A stretch of 64,000 nucleotides of DNA from NCBI GenBank assembly GCA_021464245.1, contig JADCRB010000013.1, positions 8,964,895 through 9,028,894 on the forward strand, in the 5' to 3' direction. This document shows, piece after piece, positions 1 through 12,615 of this stretch (its first letter is position 1; each line of letters starts with the position of its first letter). Below the pieces are notes generated by a model. The model saw nothing but the letters and a program-made list of their open reading frames with translations, was not told where the DNA came from and did not search any database. The position numbers and the translations under genes are program-made. This DNA is from Carallia brachiata. Taxonomy: Eukaryota > Streptophyta > Magnoliopsida > Malpighiales > Rhizophoraceae.

Positions 1-1443
1 CTCTTTGGCGATGGCAATCTCGTTCGCTCCCCTAACGGCAGAAGCGTCCGTCTTCTCCTTGATCGTTTTACAGGTATCTATATGTATATCTATATTTATA
101 CATACTCGCCAATATAGCTTTCTTTTGATATTTTATTATGCATGATCGTTGCTAGCACATTTTTTTGTCGCGGGAGCTTAACATTTTGACCTTGAAATTT
201 AATCAGGGTCCGGCTTCATTTCATCAAAAATGTACAAATACGGTTTCTTTAGCGCAAACATCAAACTGCCAGCGGATTATACTGCCGGTATCTGTATTGC
301 CTTCTATGTAAGTGACCAAGACTTACGTTACGGTATATGGTTCAATTTATATTTCAATTGAAATTTAATTTTGATAATTTTTCTCTTCTTATCTCGCCCC
401 TTGTTTGTGTGCCTAGAAAGCTAAGGCAGAAACCCAGAATTGAAATGCACAGTGCTTTGTTGATACATGATTCGGGATCAATCTCGATTATGGGTATTAT
501 GATGATCATATTTTTTAAGAGACTGATGTAAAATTCTTGCTGTGTTGTCAAACGTAGACATCAAATGGAGATGTGTTTGAGAAGAACCACGATGAGTTGG
601 ACTTTGAGTTCCTAGGAAACGTTGCAGGGAAGCCGTGGAGGTTCCAGACAAACTTGTATGGAAACGGCAGCACCTTCCGGGGCAGAGAAGAGAGGTATAC
701 ATTGTGGTTTGACCCGACAAAGGAGTTCCATAGGTACAGCATCTTATGGACGCCGAGGACCATCATGTGAGTTGTCTTTAAATCTCTCCACTTTTTAGGT
801 TTATTTTTTGGTTTTTGGTCAAAATCTTGTTTCTCCTACTGGAATGGGTATAAACTAATGCTTTTTCCCTTTATAACCTGGTGTGTTCTGCCTATGGACT
901 TTGCGTTGCACTTTTACTTTTTGAGCCAATACTAAAGATAAAAGTGGTTGGCAATTGCGTGGGGATGTGTACATAACTAGCGGTCAAGACGCGTAGCCAA
1001 TCATTCTAGCTTGGCAAACGTGTATAAAACAGAGTTTCGTTACACGAACGCAATATATTTGACGTCTTCAAAATTGTGTCCATCGTCCCGACGACTGTTA
1101 AATATTTATTTGTGATCTTTATCATTAATAATAATTATGTATTAAATGACTATAAATATAAAAATAATGATAATAATATTATAATATGTAAATTCGTATC
1201 TAGTAGCACTACTAATTCAAATAAAATTAGATTTGCCTTGAGTTTAAAGTCAGTATGGCCCAGAAGGTGACCACGCATGCCGTCCATAAATGCTATTGTG
1301 ATGATGTGAATTACGTGATTGAGAGCTTAGTTTCTGTTTTCCCATGTTGTCTCATCGTAGTTCATTTTTGACCATTTCCCGGAATGACTTGAATCCCGGC
1401 ATTGGTTGTGAATTTGTGGTCAGGGAGAGGGACAGGACACCAA

Positions 1444-1483
<40 letters not shown>

Positions 1484-2576
1484 CGCCGTTTTGTCGACCA
1501 TTCTCGTGGTTAAATTTTGACATATGAAAATCTTGACGTGGGAATTACTTGAAAATTCTACTAGAATTTGTAATTACGATTTTTCTTTTTTAATTAAGGA
1601 ACATGATCAATTTGACAGTGCCATACTTTACAGATGACTTAAAAAAATATTAATATTTTTTTGTTAAGGCTTTGATATGTTGACAAAAGACTTAATTAGA
1701 GAACAGTTAAAAATATATTTTTTAATTGTTTTCAAAAATTAAACTTTTAAATATATTTAATATTATCTTAGGTATACTTAATGTTACACTAAAAGTTAAA
1801 TTGCAAAAAAAAATATTTATTTATTCGTTTTGTTTTCTAATGTCCCTCTAGATGAATGATGACTCAATTCTCGCCACACCAATATCTATTGTATTTGTTA
1901 GGCCACCAACTAGATTGCCGCCACCTAGAATATAGAAAATACAATTGATAATGACTATATAATTATAAAAACTTTGTAATTTTTTAATTTGATATTATAA
2001 TCTTGAATTTGCTTACGAATTTTCAGATTTTTCATTGACGAAGTTCCAATCCGAGAAGTGGTGCGTAGCGAAGAAATGAGAGGGGACTACCCGTCAAAGC
2101 CAATGTCATTGTATGCAACAATATGGGACGCTTCAAACTGGGCAACATCGGGTGGCAAGTACAAAGTTAATTACAAGTATGCACCATTTGTTGCCGAATT
2201 CAAGGACTTGGTCTTGGAAGGTTGTCCCAACCACCCCATTCAAGAAATTCCGGCAGCAGCCGCGGCTGACGATTGCATTAATAGCAGCAGCCACGATTCT
2301 TGGCTAGCAAATGCTGACGACTATGCCGCCATGACTCGTAGGCAACGTTTGGCCATGCGCAAATTCCGGTCACGTTACATGTACTATTCCTATTGCTATG
2401 ACAGTATAAGGTACCCCGTGCCAATGCCCGAATGTGTGATCGATCCGTCTGAGAAGGAGCGGTTCAAGGACACCGGAAGACTCAAGTTCGGCGGCAGCCA
2501 CCAGAGCAGCAAACGCCGGTCCAGGCGGCGCAGCCGGGTCCGTGTTGTTTCCGACTCCGAGGACCAATCAATTTGA
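1..2576 (+). CDS. XTH30: Xyloglucan endotransglucosylase/hydrolase, group III-B (XTH30 type), 5' end missing
   Basis: Secreted GH16 enzyme that cuts and rejoins (or hydrolyses) xyloglucan in the cell wall. Exons read as 1-73, 207-307, 558-766 and 2027-2576; phases join cleanly and give 310 residues, so roughly the first 35 residues, including the signal peptide, lie left of the window. The GH16 active site HDELDFEFLG is in exon 3, with the nucleophile Glu, helper Asp and acid/base Glu all present (ExDxE). The more usual form has Ile where this has Leu. Downstream are the family's WFDPT and YSILW segments, then DEVPIREV, and the XTH C-terminal domain (YSYCYD, PECVIDP) with four conserved Cys. 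The long basic tail (KRRSRRRSR) is typical of the XTH27-30 group. Intron 3 (767-2026) holds a CT microsatellite. The XTH30 assignment rests on the III-B features and on gene order; another III-B member is possible. Confidence 0.9.
1446..1481. repeat. (CT)n microsatellite in XTH intron 3
   Basis: About 36 bases of uninterrupted CT dinucleotide inside the third intron of the XTH gene. Likely polymorphic in length. Confidence 0.95.
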
Positions 2577-5500
2577 CGTCCCAATTTGATGTGTGTCATC
2601 CCTATTGTTTATAAATTAAAGTGATTTTATTATTTTTTTTAAATTCAAAAGTTTCTCTTTCTTTCTTTTTTTTTATTTTTTATTTTTAATATGTTTGTTT
2701 GTGTATAAATGATGGATAAAAAATGTAGAATTTGATGACTTTCGATTAATTGAGTTCAAACCGAAGGGATACAATTGGTGTCTGTGAGTGAACTTGAATT
2801 TTTTTTTTTTTAAGATACTTATTAATTTTACTCCTTTTTATTGTGAATAAAACTAACTTATGATCTAATACTATTTAAATATTATTTTTAATTTTATATT
2901 TAAATAGAGCTAATTTATTATATAGTATAAAATCGTGAATAAATTACACTCATTTTAAAAAAAATGAGTTAAAATAGAATTTTTTTTTTTAATATGAATG
3001 AAGGGTTAAATTTAAAAATAAAAAAAAAACAAAAAAAGCAGCTAGAGCATACTAAAAAAGAAAATAAATGAGCAATTATTTTAGTGCATTTACAGGACTT
3101 CTTCATTTAGTCATCTTAACTGGTCATTTCGCCTTTTATGTAATATATGATATTGTTTTGATGTAAACAAATATATAGACACACACAACATTCCCATGCC
3201 CGATGGGCAGACCATGACATATGATATTATGGACAAACAATTTATGTATTTCATTTCTTTTTTTTTTTATTTGAGTTGGTCAACTACAATTTTTCACCGA
3301 TTAATTAATAGGCACTAATATGCGTCTACACAATCTACGATACATAAAAAACATTCAAATAATCCAATGATATTTTTTTAAATTTAATACATTTTTTGTG
3401 GTTTAATAATCTAAATTTTTATGCACCTGTATAATTTTTTCCTTAATTATATTCTTTCGTAGAGGCGCTCAACTATATTAAAAAGTACATGTATGAGACT
3501 AAACTAACTAAGCCAACGTATTTGGGACTGATTTAAGTTTTACTTTGATGTTGGATTCATTTCCAATTTAAATAATTATTCAAATTAATAACTTAAAATA
3601 GGTGATTTATTAACATTATATTAAAAAGAAATTGACAGTTCAAGTTCCACTTCTTTTCAACTGCCCTTTCTTATAATTATAATATAAATTTTGAACTCCT
3701 TCAATAATAATAATAATAATTTGGCATACGATATTTTAGTAGGCAGTGCTTCTTTATTTGGCTGACAGTAACTGGGATTACTACTGATTAAAAGTCCTAT
3801 AACTGTGAGTGATAGGGCGCTGTGCCATGACATTGCGCCAGTTATAACGCAAAACAAAATTTTATTTTAACAAAAATAATTTATTGTGAGTATATTAATT
3901 ATCAGATGTGTAAATTAAAATTAAATTATCTCTTATTTGTATGTTTCATTTAATTTAATTTATAAGAAATGATTCATCACTTGAGTACTGGTTGGATCTA
4001 AGCAAACCTCTCTCAAATCTATCATGACGATTATTAAGTCTAAAGTCAACAATATATAGTTAACGATCAAATCAAATAAATTTAAAATATAAACTTTTGA
4101 ATGCTGTCACCAAGATTTAAATTTAAGTCAAAAATTAAAAAAATTTATTAAATTACTATTAAACTAATACACAGAAAACAAATTAAATGATATATACATT
4201 GACAGTGCCAGATTTTCGTTGAGGAGCCAGAACGTTATCAGGATTTTTCTGTTTTTTTCGGTGAATAGGAAACTTTAATTAATTTAATAATATTTACTAA
4301 TTTTTTTTAATAGAATTAATTTATAATATAATATTATTTAAATATTATTTTTAATTGTTTATTAAAATAAATTTTATTTATTATATAATATAATATTATA
4401 AATAAATTATACTTACTCAAAAATAAATAAATTTAAAATCTCCTTAATTTAATATGCGGTAGCTACAACTGTCAGCGGCCAATTATAAACATCTGCCTAC
4501 ATGTCCCCACGGACAAAGGGACAACACAGCTCCTATTTAACAAATCTTGCTTTGAAGTTTTTTTTTTTTCTTTTCTTTGAAGATGTCATTTACTCATTTA
4601 TGGTCAACATTAATGTTATTTGGTATATGTAAAAGGGTCTTATTTAGCGTAGAATTGACTCATACATTGGTTCCCTCTGAAAGAAATCTAGAAGTCTATC
4701 TACGAGAGATTTTATTGTTTATTTTATCTTTACATATAAAGAGACTTATTAAATTAAAATCTACATACTAAAAATAATTTTTTATTTTTATAAATTTTAT
4801 ATTTTTTGTCAAAGATTAGAATTTAAAAACTGTAAGTAAAAATATAGTGAAGCATCTTTTAATAGATTATTTTTTATTTTTTTTTATTTCTTCTTTCGTT
4901 GGGATGGGAGAAAAGGGAAATTTTAGAGGAGACATTTGACCATTGAATGGTTAATTGAATCAAGGGCAATAAAAAAGAATGCATGTTTGAATCTTCCATG
5001 GATTGGAAGCAATAGATTAGAGAGTATGCCAGCTCCATAGTCCTTAGAAAGCTCCCAATTTTCCGTTGGAATTGTAACCAATGTATTTTCTTTATTATTG
5101 TTATTATTATTTTTTGTTTTTGAGCAAGCAGTGGTTGCCAACGTGAATGGTCATACGTCAAAGCCAGAATCGCAGTCCAAGGGCCCCAACAGCACCACCT
5201 TATACACCACCAGACGCCAACTCACAAGTCTTTTGTCCACATGGAGACATGGTATATGATATTGTTGGTGTGTTCCTTGGGACTTGAGCTTGGATATTAA
5301 CTCTCTTTATTAATAGAAACGACAAAGTTTGGGACTATAGGGGAAGGGCTAGGCTGTAGGGGAATGTTACGACACAAGTGGATTGTACAGCTAAACTATG
5401 TGTCCTCATGAGAACGGAGCAGCACATTGGCTTTGATTCATTTTTATTACAGTCACACATGCTATTAAACTTTAGTTTCATTATGTCAAAACAAAAAAAA

Positions 5501-6124
5501 AAAAGAACTTTAATTTCATTCGGCAACATGTTCCGGCGATAGATTATATTCATAGGGGTTAGTTAAACGAAAACAGTAATAGATTATCTTTACCATAAAT
5601 GAAAATAATAAAGAATTATTTTTAATTTTAATTTATAAATATGATAATTGATATATTTATGATACACTTTATTTTTTATAAAAAAAATAAGCTTAATTTC
5701 ATTTGGCAACCTCTTTAGGGATTGGTGTTTTTCTTCTTATACTGTGTTTGAGAGAGATGAAAAGAGAGAGATGAAGAGAAAAATATAAGAAAAAGAGCTA
5801 ATGTTTGTATTTAGAAAATATTTTTGAAAAAAAAGAATATTAATTATCTCAATGCTCATCAAATATATTCATTTCAAAGTTGGGTGAAAATTGTTGATTT
5901 TTTTACTACTTTTATTAAATGATTCTATTAATTTTATTGCATACATACAATATATATATATATACCACTTTTTACCTTTTCTCAATTAAAAATTTTTAAT
6001 TTTCTCTTATTTCTTTATCTTTTTTGAAACACAAGATGAGATAGAAAAATTTTCCTTACCTTCAATGTTTTTCATTGTCATTTTCACGCTCTTTCTACAT
6101 ATATCTGTGATCTCAAATTGCTTA
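2577..6124. other. Gene-free AT-rich spacer downstream of XTH
   Basis: No credible coding region; the open frames here are short, AT-driven and lack recognisable motifs. Two AT-rich blocks near 2820-2960 and 4270-4420 resemble each other (both carry a block reading TTTAAATATTATTTTTAATT and a following TTATTATATA stretch), so they look like copies of one dispersed non-coding repeat. The XTH 3' UTR and polyadenylation site must lie in the first few hundred bases, but I cannot place them. Confidence 0.6.
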
Positions 6125-7314
6125 AACAATAAAAGGCACAATCATTAATTTTATCCCAAATTTGTTTACATTTATCTACTTATTATTCAAAACGTTTTTT
6201 TGTAAGTCGTATTTAAAATGTTATCGCTATCAGACTAATTACACTTAATCTTTACTTTTTTCGTTAAGTTAGCATACGTGGCGAATTTTAGGCTGTTACG
6301 TCTGATACATCTCGCGACCTATGCATAATACGTCACGATACTTTATGACGTGACACTTAATTTAAAATTTTTTTAAATTTTTTAAAAAGAGATATTAAAA
6401 AATTAAAATTTTGTTTTAAACATCTTTATAATTGTTTAACAATTTAAAAAATACAAAGTAAAAAAAAAATCCATCTCTCTCCTTCCCCTCTCTATCTCTC
6501 TCTTGTCCTTCTATTCTCTCTCCTCTCTCCTCCCTCTCCAAACCCCCCACGAGTTGGTTCATCGACAAATCAAGGATCCAAATGCCATGGATGAAGCTAC
6601 AAATTTGAGAAGTGAGAGAAAGCAAGGAGAGAGGGGTGAGGAGATAGAGGGGTAAGAAGAGAGAAAGGGAGGAGGGAGGAGAGAGAGGAGAAGGGGGAGG
6701 AGAGAGAGAAGTGAGGAAAGAGAGGGTAGAGGAGCAGAGAGAGAAGCGAGGCGAGAGAGAGCAGAGGAAGGAGAGAGAGGGGAAAGGTAGGAGAGAGAGA
6801 GAGAAGCGAGGAGAGAGAGGGCCGAGGGAGGAGAGAGAGAGAATTTTTTTATTTTCTTAAATTTAATTTAATTTAAATTTTTTTTTAAAAAAATGATAAA
6901 AATATTTAAAAAGAGATGAATTTTCAGGAGAAAGAAAGGATGAGGGAGCAGATAGAGCAGGACAAAAATGAATATTTTTAATTTTTTTAATTTTTAAAAA
7001 ATTATAAGAATATTTAAAAAAATTATTTTGATTTTTTAATACATTTTTTTTTAAAAAATAAATCTTTAAAAAGAAATTTAAATCAAGTGTCATATCATTA
7101 AAAATGATGACGTACCATATACAGGTGATAAGATATATTCGACGTGACAGCCTAAAATTTGCTACATATACTAACTTAACCAAAAAAAATAAAAATTATG
7201 TGCAATAAGTCTGACAGTAATAATATTTTGAATACAATTTAAAAAAAAAAAAGTTGGGTAATAGGTAACAAATGACAAAAATATTTTGGTAAAATTAATC
7301 TGCCAACAATAAAA
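6125..7314. mobile_element. Non-autonomous Mutator-like (MULE) DNA transposon with 10-bp target duplication
   Basis: The element proper is 6135-7304 (1170 bp). Its ends are inverted: the left terminus starts GGCACAATCATTAATTTTA and the right terminus, read on the other strand, starts GGCAGATTAATTTTA. The inverted similarity continues inward for about 250 bases on each side, for example TTTTAGGCTG near 6290 against its complement near 7150. It is flanked by an identical 10-bp direct repeat, AACAATAAAA, at 6125-6134 and 7305-7314. Long inverted repeats with a 9-11 bp target duplication are the hallmark of Mutator-like elements. The interior has no transposase; it is a CT-rich run (6474-6545) facing a GA-rich run (6605-6842), which makes the whole element able to fold back on itself. 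Confidence 0.8.
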
Positions 7315-7636
7315 AGCAGAAAAGGGAGCACGTCTATAAAACTTCTTAGCTTGTCACTCGAAGAAAGAAATCCATCAATGTAAATGGTTTACAACACGGT
7401 CCTTTCATTTCATGAAACAAATTACAGCAAAATAAGAGCTAAAGAGATTTAAAAAACTTGCAAGGTCAAGTGTATGATTCTAACCACATTTGTTTTTTTT
7501 TGGTTATTTAATCTGTAGATGTGCAAAGAATGAATCTAACACAGTGTAAGCGCCTAATTATCCCTTCTCAACCTTTAGCAACACATTGAATGCAGAAGAG
7601 TGGTTAGTAGTGAAAATGACAGCTGAAACTCCCATT
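7315..7636. other. Spacer and probable 3' UTR of the CSLD gene
   Basis: About 320 bases between the MULE and the CSLD stop codon. No open frame of note. The part next to 7637 should be CSLD 3' UTR (minus strand); I cannot fix the polyadenylation site. Confidence 0.5.
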
Positions 7637-10600
7637 TTATGGGAACTGGAAAGAGCCTCCAATTTGATTACCAGATGGAGGATCAATGGCAACCCACAAC
7701 AGAGAAATGCAGATTGAAATCAGCCCTGACCAAACAAATGCAATGGTGGGTGTTCGTCTCCGCCTTCCCATTAGCCCTTTAGCAAAAGGGTATAGATGAG
7801 CTAGAACCCAGAAGCTGAAGAACAAACCTCCCAATAGGCTGCTCCATTGAGGTGTGACACTATAAATGTTTCTGAAAACAGCAACAGCTATGGCAATCAA
7901 GTTGACCATTATGATCGTGCAAGGCGGTATCATCAGGGATGTGTATTTGACAACGTAAAGATCAGCAAACTCATCATCAGCATCATCACCAGCTGACTTG
8001 GAAGTTAGAGTGAATGATATCTCAATTCCTGCGATCACCTTCAGCAGGCCCTGGAGGACAGCAGCAAGATGGGCACTCGTGCCTCCAATCAACCAAAACT
8101 GCTCATTCCTCCACCATTCTTCCAGTGTAATGCCAGACCATTTGATCTCGAGGACGGCAAGGAGACAAAGTGTGACAGTGATCCCCAGGAGGTATGTGAG
8201 GAAGCTTACGTAGAGACTGGAAACGATAAACTTGTTGGAGAAGAGGCATACTGCAGGAAGGAAGCAGTAAACAATAAGGAAAATGGAAGTGAAGGGGTAA
8301 ATTCCCACATTGAGGTAGGCAATCCTCTGCAGAAAAGTCAATCTAGGGCCAGCAAATAGGGCATTGTTACGAGAAAAGAATATCTCAACCGAGCCAGTAG
8401 CCCAGCGGAGAACTTGGTGAAGACGATCAGTGAGATTAATGGGAGCAGTGCCGCGGAAAGCATCCCTTTTGGTTACACAATAAACAGATTTCCACCCACG
8501 TTCATGCATCCGATATCCGGTAACCACATCCTCAGTTACAGAGCCATATATCCACCCAACATGTTGGCCCCATTCAGTTTTGTCCTCGAACCAACATGAT
8601 ATTACATTCACTGCCTCTGATATTGTGGCTGGATCCAAAGGCTCTCTAGGAACAATAAGAGCACCGGGAGCTCGTCTGTTTTTGTCAGATGGATGATTAG
8701 CAACAGGCAGGCCTTGAAATGCTGCGATGCTTATAGAGTCAATGAAACAACTTGAATTTCCAAACTTTTTAGGAATAAGAGGAACGATGATTCCTACATC
8801 ATCTGCGTCTTCCATCTCACTGGAATTGCTCTTATCAGCGGCAGAAGCAATGGCAGCCGTCCTGTGAAGGCCAAAGCAGCTGCCACAACAACTCCTCTGC
8901 TGTTCATCTGATGGAGGAGGGTCAAAGCCATAGATGGCAGTCCGACGAAAGAGGCAACCAGTTCCAACATACATTGGACCTTGAATCCCATCGAGTGCTC
9001 TCATATTAACATCAAAGAACACAGTGTTGTGATTGGCATAGCGATCAGAAGGATCAATTCCTTCAAACCTCTGAGGAAACTGAACATAGCAAATTCTGTC
9101 CCCGCTGCTGTCCATCATGAAGCACATGCCTTCTCTCAGTGCCTCAGAATTATAGATGTAGTGATCACAGTCAAGGTTAAGAATGAAGGGGCCATTGGAC
9201 ATGATGGCTGAGGCTCGAACGAGGGCATTCATTGCACCAGCCTTTTTGTTGTGATCATAACCAGGTCGCTTTTCACGAGATACATAAACCAACATGGGAA
9301 GTCGAATATCAATTTCACTTAGATTTATGGTATTGCCATCTCCAGCTTTGCCTTTTATTGGTTCATTGCTGGGAGGTTGTAGCATTACCTGCAATTTGAT
9401 ATTTCAGCTGTTTATTTAGCACCGTATTCAGGCTCTCCCCATCAACTTATAGACAAAGAGACTTCAGAAAAGCTCATAAGAAGTGTAGTTTCATTCAAGG
9501 AACTATTATCTAAATTCTCTTTCTACTAACATAACACCCATAAATTTTGGCCTCCAGGAAGATTTAGCAGTATAGATGTTGAAAAAATATTAAGGACTTA
9601 AGCAATGACAAACTCATTGTACCTTCTGCAAATGATTTACTATAATATCAGGAAAAGGGTTTCCAGAATGAAGCAAAGTCTCTCCTAGCAGTAACCCAAG
9701 TTCTGTAACTAGTATTAGTTTTCCTACCTGGATGACACTGGCATGATCACCTCTACTGTGCTCAGGAGATGGAACTGTCCACGTTCCAGGCCAGTGGGTT
9801 CCATCAGCCATCCAAGTGGCTTTTGGGATCTTCACTCTTTCCATCAGTTCGTCATCACTACTTTCTTTCCAATGCTTAAAAGCCTTAATCTCCTCCTGGG
9901 TGTTATAGGCATCAGAGCGTCGACGTATTGAATCAGTAAGGGCATTGATCCGAATCTTAAACTCATCATACTCACGCTTTACCCGCCTGCGATCTCTGAC
10001 AAAATCTGGGAGTACCTTGTTCTTGTAAGGATCCCTCTTGAGGTTGAAATAAGATTCTGGGTTTCTGGGTTCAATGTCATGTTTTCGACAAAATGGCACC
10101 CACAAACTTGCAAAACTAGCAGCCTCTGCCATGGCCTCAAATGTTAGGAGAGCTCCTCCATCATCAGAAACATAACATGACAATTTCTCGACTGGATAGT
10201 CAGCTGCAAGGATAGACAGGATGCTGTTTGCAGTGACAAGAGGTGGCTCTTTCTCAGGATCTGCGGTAGATACAAAGATATCTATGCCAGGAAGATCAGA
10301 TTTGCCTGTAGGATTACTGGGGCTAGGACTCTCGAACTTTTCCTTAAGAGCATCAAGGTAAGCAGCACGGTTGATTGGGCAAAGCTTAGGAACTTCATCA
10401 AGCAGCCAAGAGAAGGCAAACCACATTTCACACACAATTGAAATAACAGACAACCACATTGCATCTTCGTTAGGGTACCTCACCCTCCAAGACAGGAATA
10501 ATGCCAGAACAGCCATTCGGATGAAGATTAAGATCCTGAAACAAAATTCCAGACGATTGCACAACCAATATGTCATTGAACAAACAAATTGCAGAATGCT

Positions 10601-11440
10601 GAAGTTATTATAGAACAGAATCCACGAAGATAAATGCAAATTAAGTGCTGTTCAATCCATACGCAGAATACAATTGTAACAATTTATAACAAAGAGAAAA
10701 TGCTAACTGAAGAGAGACGAATACACTTACCGATATGGATTAATAACTGCAGCAGATACATTCACTTTGCGGCTAAGCGGATTCCATTGCTTTTGAACCA
10801 CTACTTTAGAATCACCAGAAACAGCAGCGCCACCAATAGACTCATCACTTCCATCCACACTGTCTCCCAGCCCCACAGCAGTTCCGTACCCATAAGTCGG
10901 CTTGTTCCCCAGAAAATTCTCAGAATAATCAAAGTCATTGAATACACTCACACCATTGGCATCGACCAATGACAATCTCCTATCGTACTCAGGTTCAACT
11001 TGCCTCGTGTAAGGCTCATGACAACCCGGACACGTCCCAACACCAGTTTGCATGACTTCTCCATAGCATTCCACACAAATTTTGTAACCACAGTCACAAG
11101 GTTCATTAGTCATGGCCTTGCCATTGCACACAGGCATAGCACATTTGGTCATCTTGTCTTCAACGTTGCTGGCACGAGCTGAACCAACTTGGAAACCCGA
11201 AAACATGGAATCTGTCATGTAAGTCCGAGTCCTCCCCAACATGTTCGGGTTCAATGGTGACTCCATGGAAGACTCCATGGATGACATTTCCATGGGCTGG
11301 TTATCTGGGGTGGGCGGTAAGTGAACTGTGTACTTAGTGCTAAATTCTAGACTCCCAATATCGCTCTCAAAATCACCTATAGAGCTGCTAAGGTGGCGAA
11401 TTGTTGGTGTCCTCCTTGCTTGGGTCGCTTTTGAAGCCAT
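7637..11440 (-). CDS. CSLD: Cellulose synthase-like protein D (CSLD), complete
   Basis: Processive GT2 glycosyltransferase of the CSLD family, membrane-embedded, making a beta-1,4-linked wall polysaccharide in tip-growing and dividing cells (family knowledge). Exons 10731-11440, 9728-10535 and 7637-9388 join in phase to give 1089 residues, the usual CSLD length. The N-terminus carries the CSLD signature [14 protein letters not shown] (residues 37-50) and a RING-like zinc finger with eight Cys between 100 and 140. Two membrane helices follow at about 238-257 and 262-283. Catalytic residues are all present: SDDGG (360-364), DCD (579-581), TED (791-793) and QVLRW (831-835). Six further hydrophobic segments fill the C-terminus. 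Start chosen as the first ATG, 41 bases inside a leader exon that follows a 5' UTR intron. The sequence lacks the longer linker of CSLD2/3 types. Gene order favours the CSLD6 position of Arabidopsis; the subtype is not proven. Confidence 0.95.
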
Positions 11441-12615
11441 GTTGCTGCTCTGCTATGTTAGCTGATAACTTTAAAGAGAACCTGAAACAGAAAGAGGTTG
11501 GCACAGGAAATTGAGTTCAGTAAACGGTATATATTCAAAGGCAAAGAAATAATTTGCAGAGACCAAGTGAACAAGTATCTAGCAATTCATACAATATTAC
11601 TCATGTTGAAACATGAAACTCTAAAAAAGTGCCATGAGAACTCAATTACATGATTGACAATGATGACCCAGAAATTATTTTAGCTTCAATGTAATGTCCC
11701 ACTAAAACATATGTATATGATCATATTCAAAAAAAAAAAAATTTCTTAGACTTCAAAACCCTCTCTCTCTCACAATGACTAAATGTGCAATGAAACTCCT
11801 TTTTTCTCTCTTCAGAACTCCACAGAGTCTTCCACTATTTCTTTGCACAAATATATACTAGTCAATGAGAAGTTAAAAAAACAGGCAGAGCCAATAGGAA
11901 TCACAAAGAAAGTTTCTTGCAATGCTTACCTGTTTCAAAATGAGCAAACCAAATAGAAATATGAAAGTAAGAAAAGGACCAAGTCCAATTCAACCCAACA
12001 AAAAACCATTACCTTTTCCTCTTCAAATCCTTTTCAATTCTATGCCACTAAGTCCACTACTACTACCTTTCTCTTCCCACAAAACAATAACTATCAAATC
12101 TAGCTATTTTCAAAGAATGAATGCAGGCTCTCATAATTAACAATAAAATCAATGCAGGCTCTCCATAAATTTCAATATACTAACTCAATAGGCCAACTGT
12201 GATTTTATAGAGGTTTAAGGTGGTCATATTAAGTTACAATGGTATTTGACCAGTTTGGCACCTGAAGGTGAATTTACCTCTTTGACCCCAAATTTTTTTA
12301 ATGCATTTATAATAATCATAATAATAAAAATAATAAAAATAAATAATGGGGTTCGGAAGATTTTGTTGCAGAGGAAGAGAAGAGTGGACTTTTGCTTTGG
12401 GTTCGTGAAGAACGAGAGGACACAGAAAGGGAAGCGTCCGTCCGAGGCATTAAAAATTTGCCAAAATTACGGATGTTTCGGAGGGCAGATTCGTAATCTC
12501 GAAGAAATTCAATTGAAAGGCCGCTTCTGCACGCGGTGTATTGGTGATCTGGTGCAGGGGTGTCGTTCTGACTTAGGCGCTTTGTTTCAATCGACTGATC
12601 ATCACTGAAATTCAC
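11441..12615 (-). promoter_or_regulatory. CSLD 5' leader with an intron, and upstream promoter region
   Basis: On the minus strand a leader exon ends at 11930 with CAG followed by a good donor (GTAAGC, 11929-11924). A matching acceptor (TTTCAG) ends at 11482, so the leader is spliced from 11930 to 11481, leaving 41 bases before the ATG at 11440. An intron in the 5' UTR often raises expression in plants (general knowledge). The leader exon start is not fixed. The stretch 12380-12610 is less AT-rich than its surroundings and has open frames on both strands but no recognisable protein; I read it as promoter or leader rather than as a gene. Confidence 0.55.

Noticed and set aside
6863..7183. 106-codon minus-strand frame inside the MULE
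   Set aside because: It is made of Lys/Phe/Leu-rich AT sequence and overlaps the right inverted repeat; there is no transposase motif.
12246..12615. Overlapping frames of 120 (plus) and 99 (minus) codons upstream of CSLD
   Set aside because: No family motif, frames on both strands, and position just upstream of the CSLD leader. More likely promoter or leader sequence.
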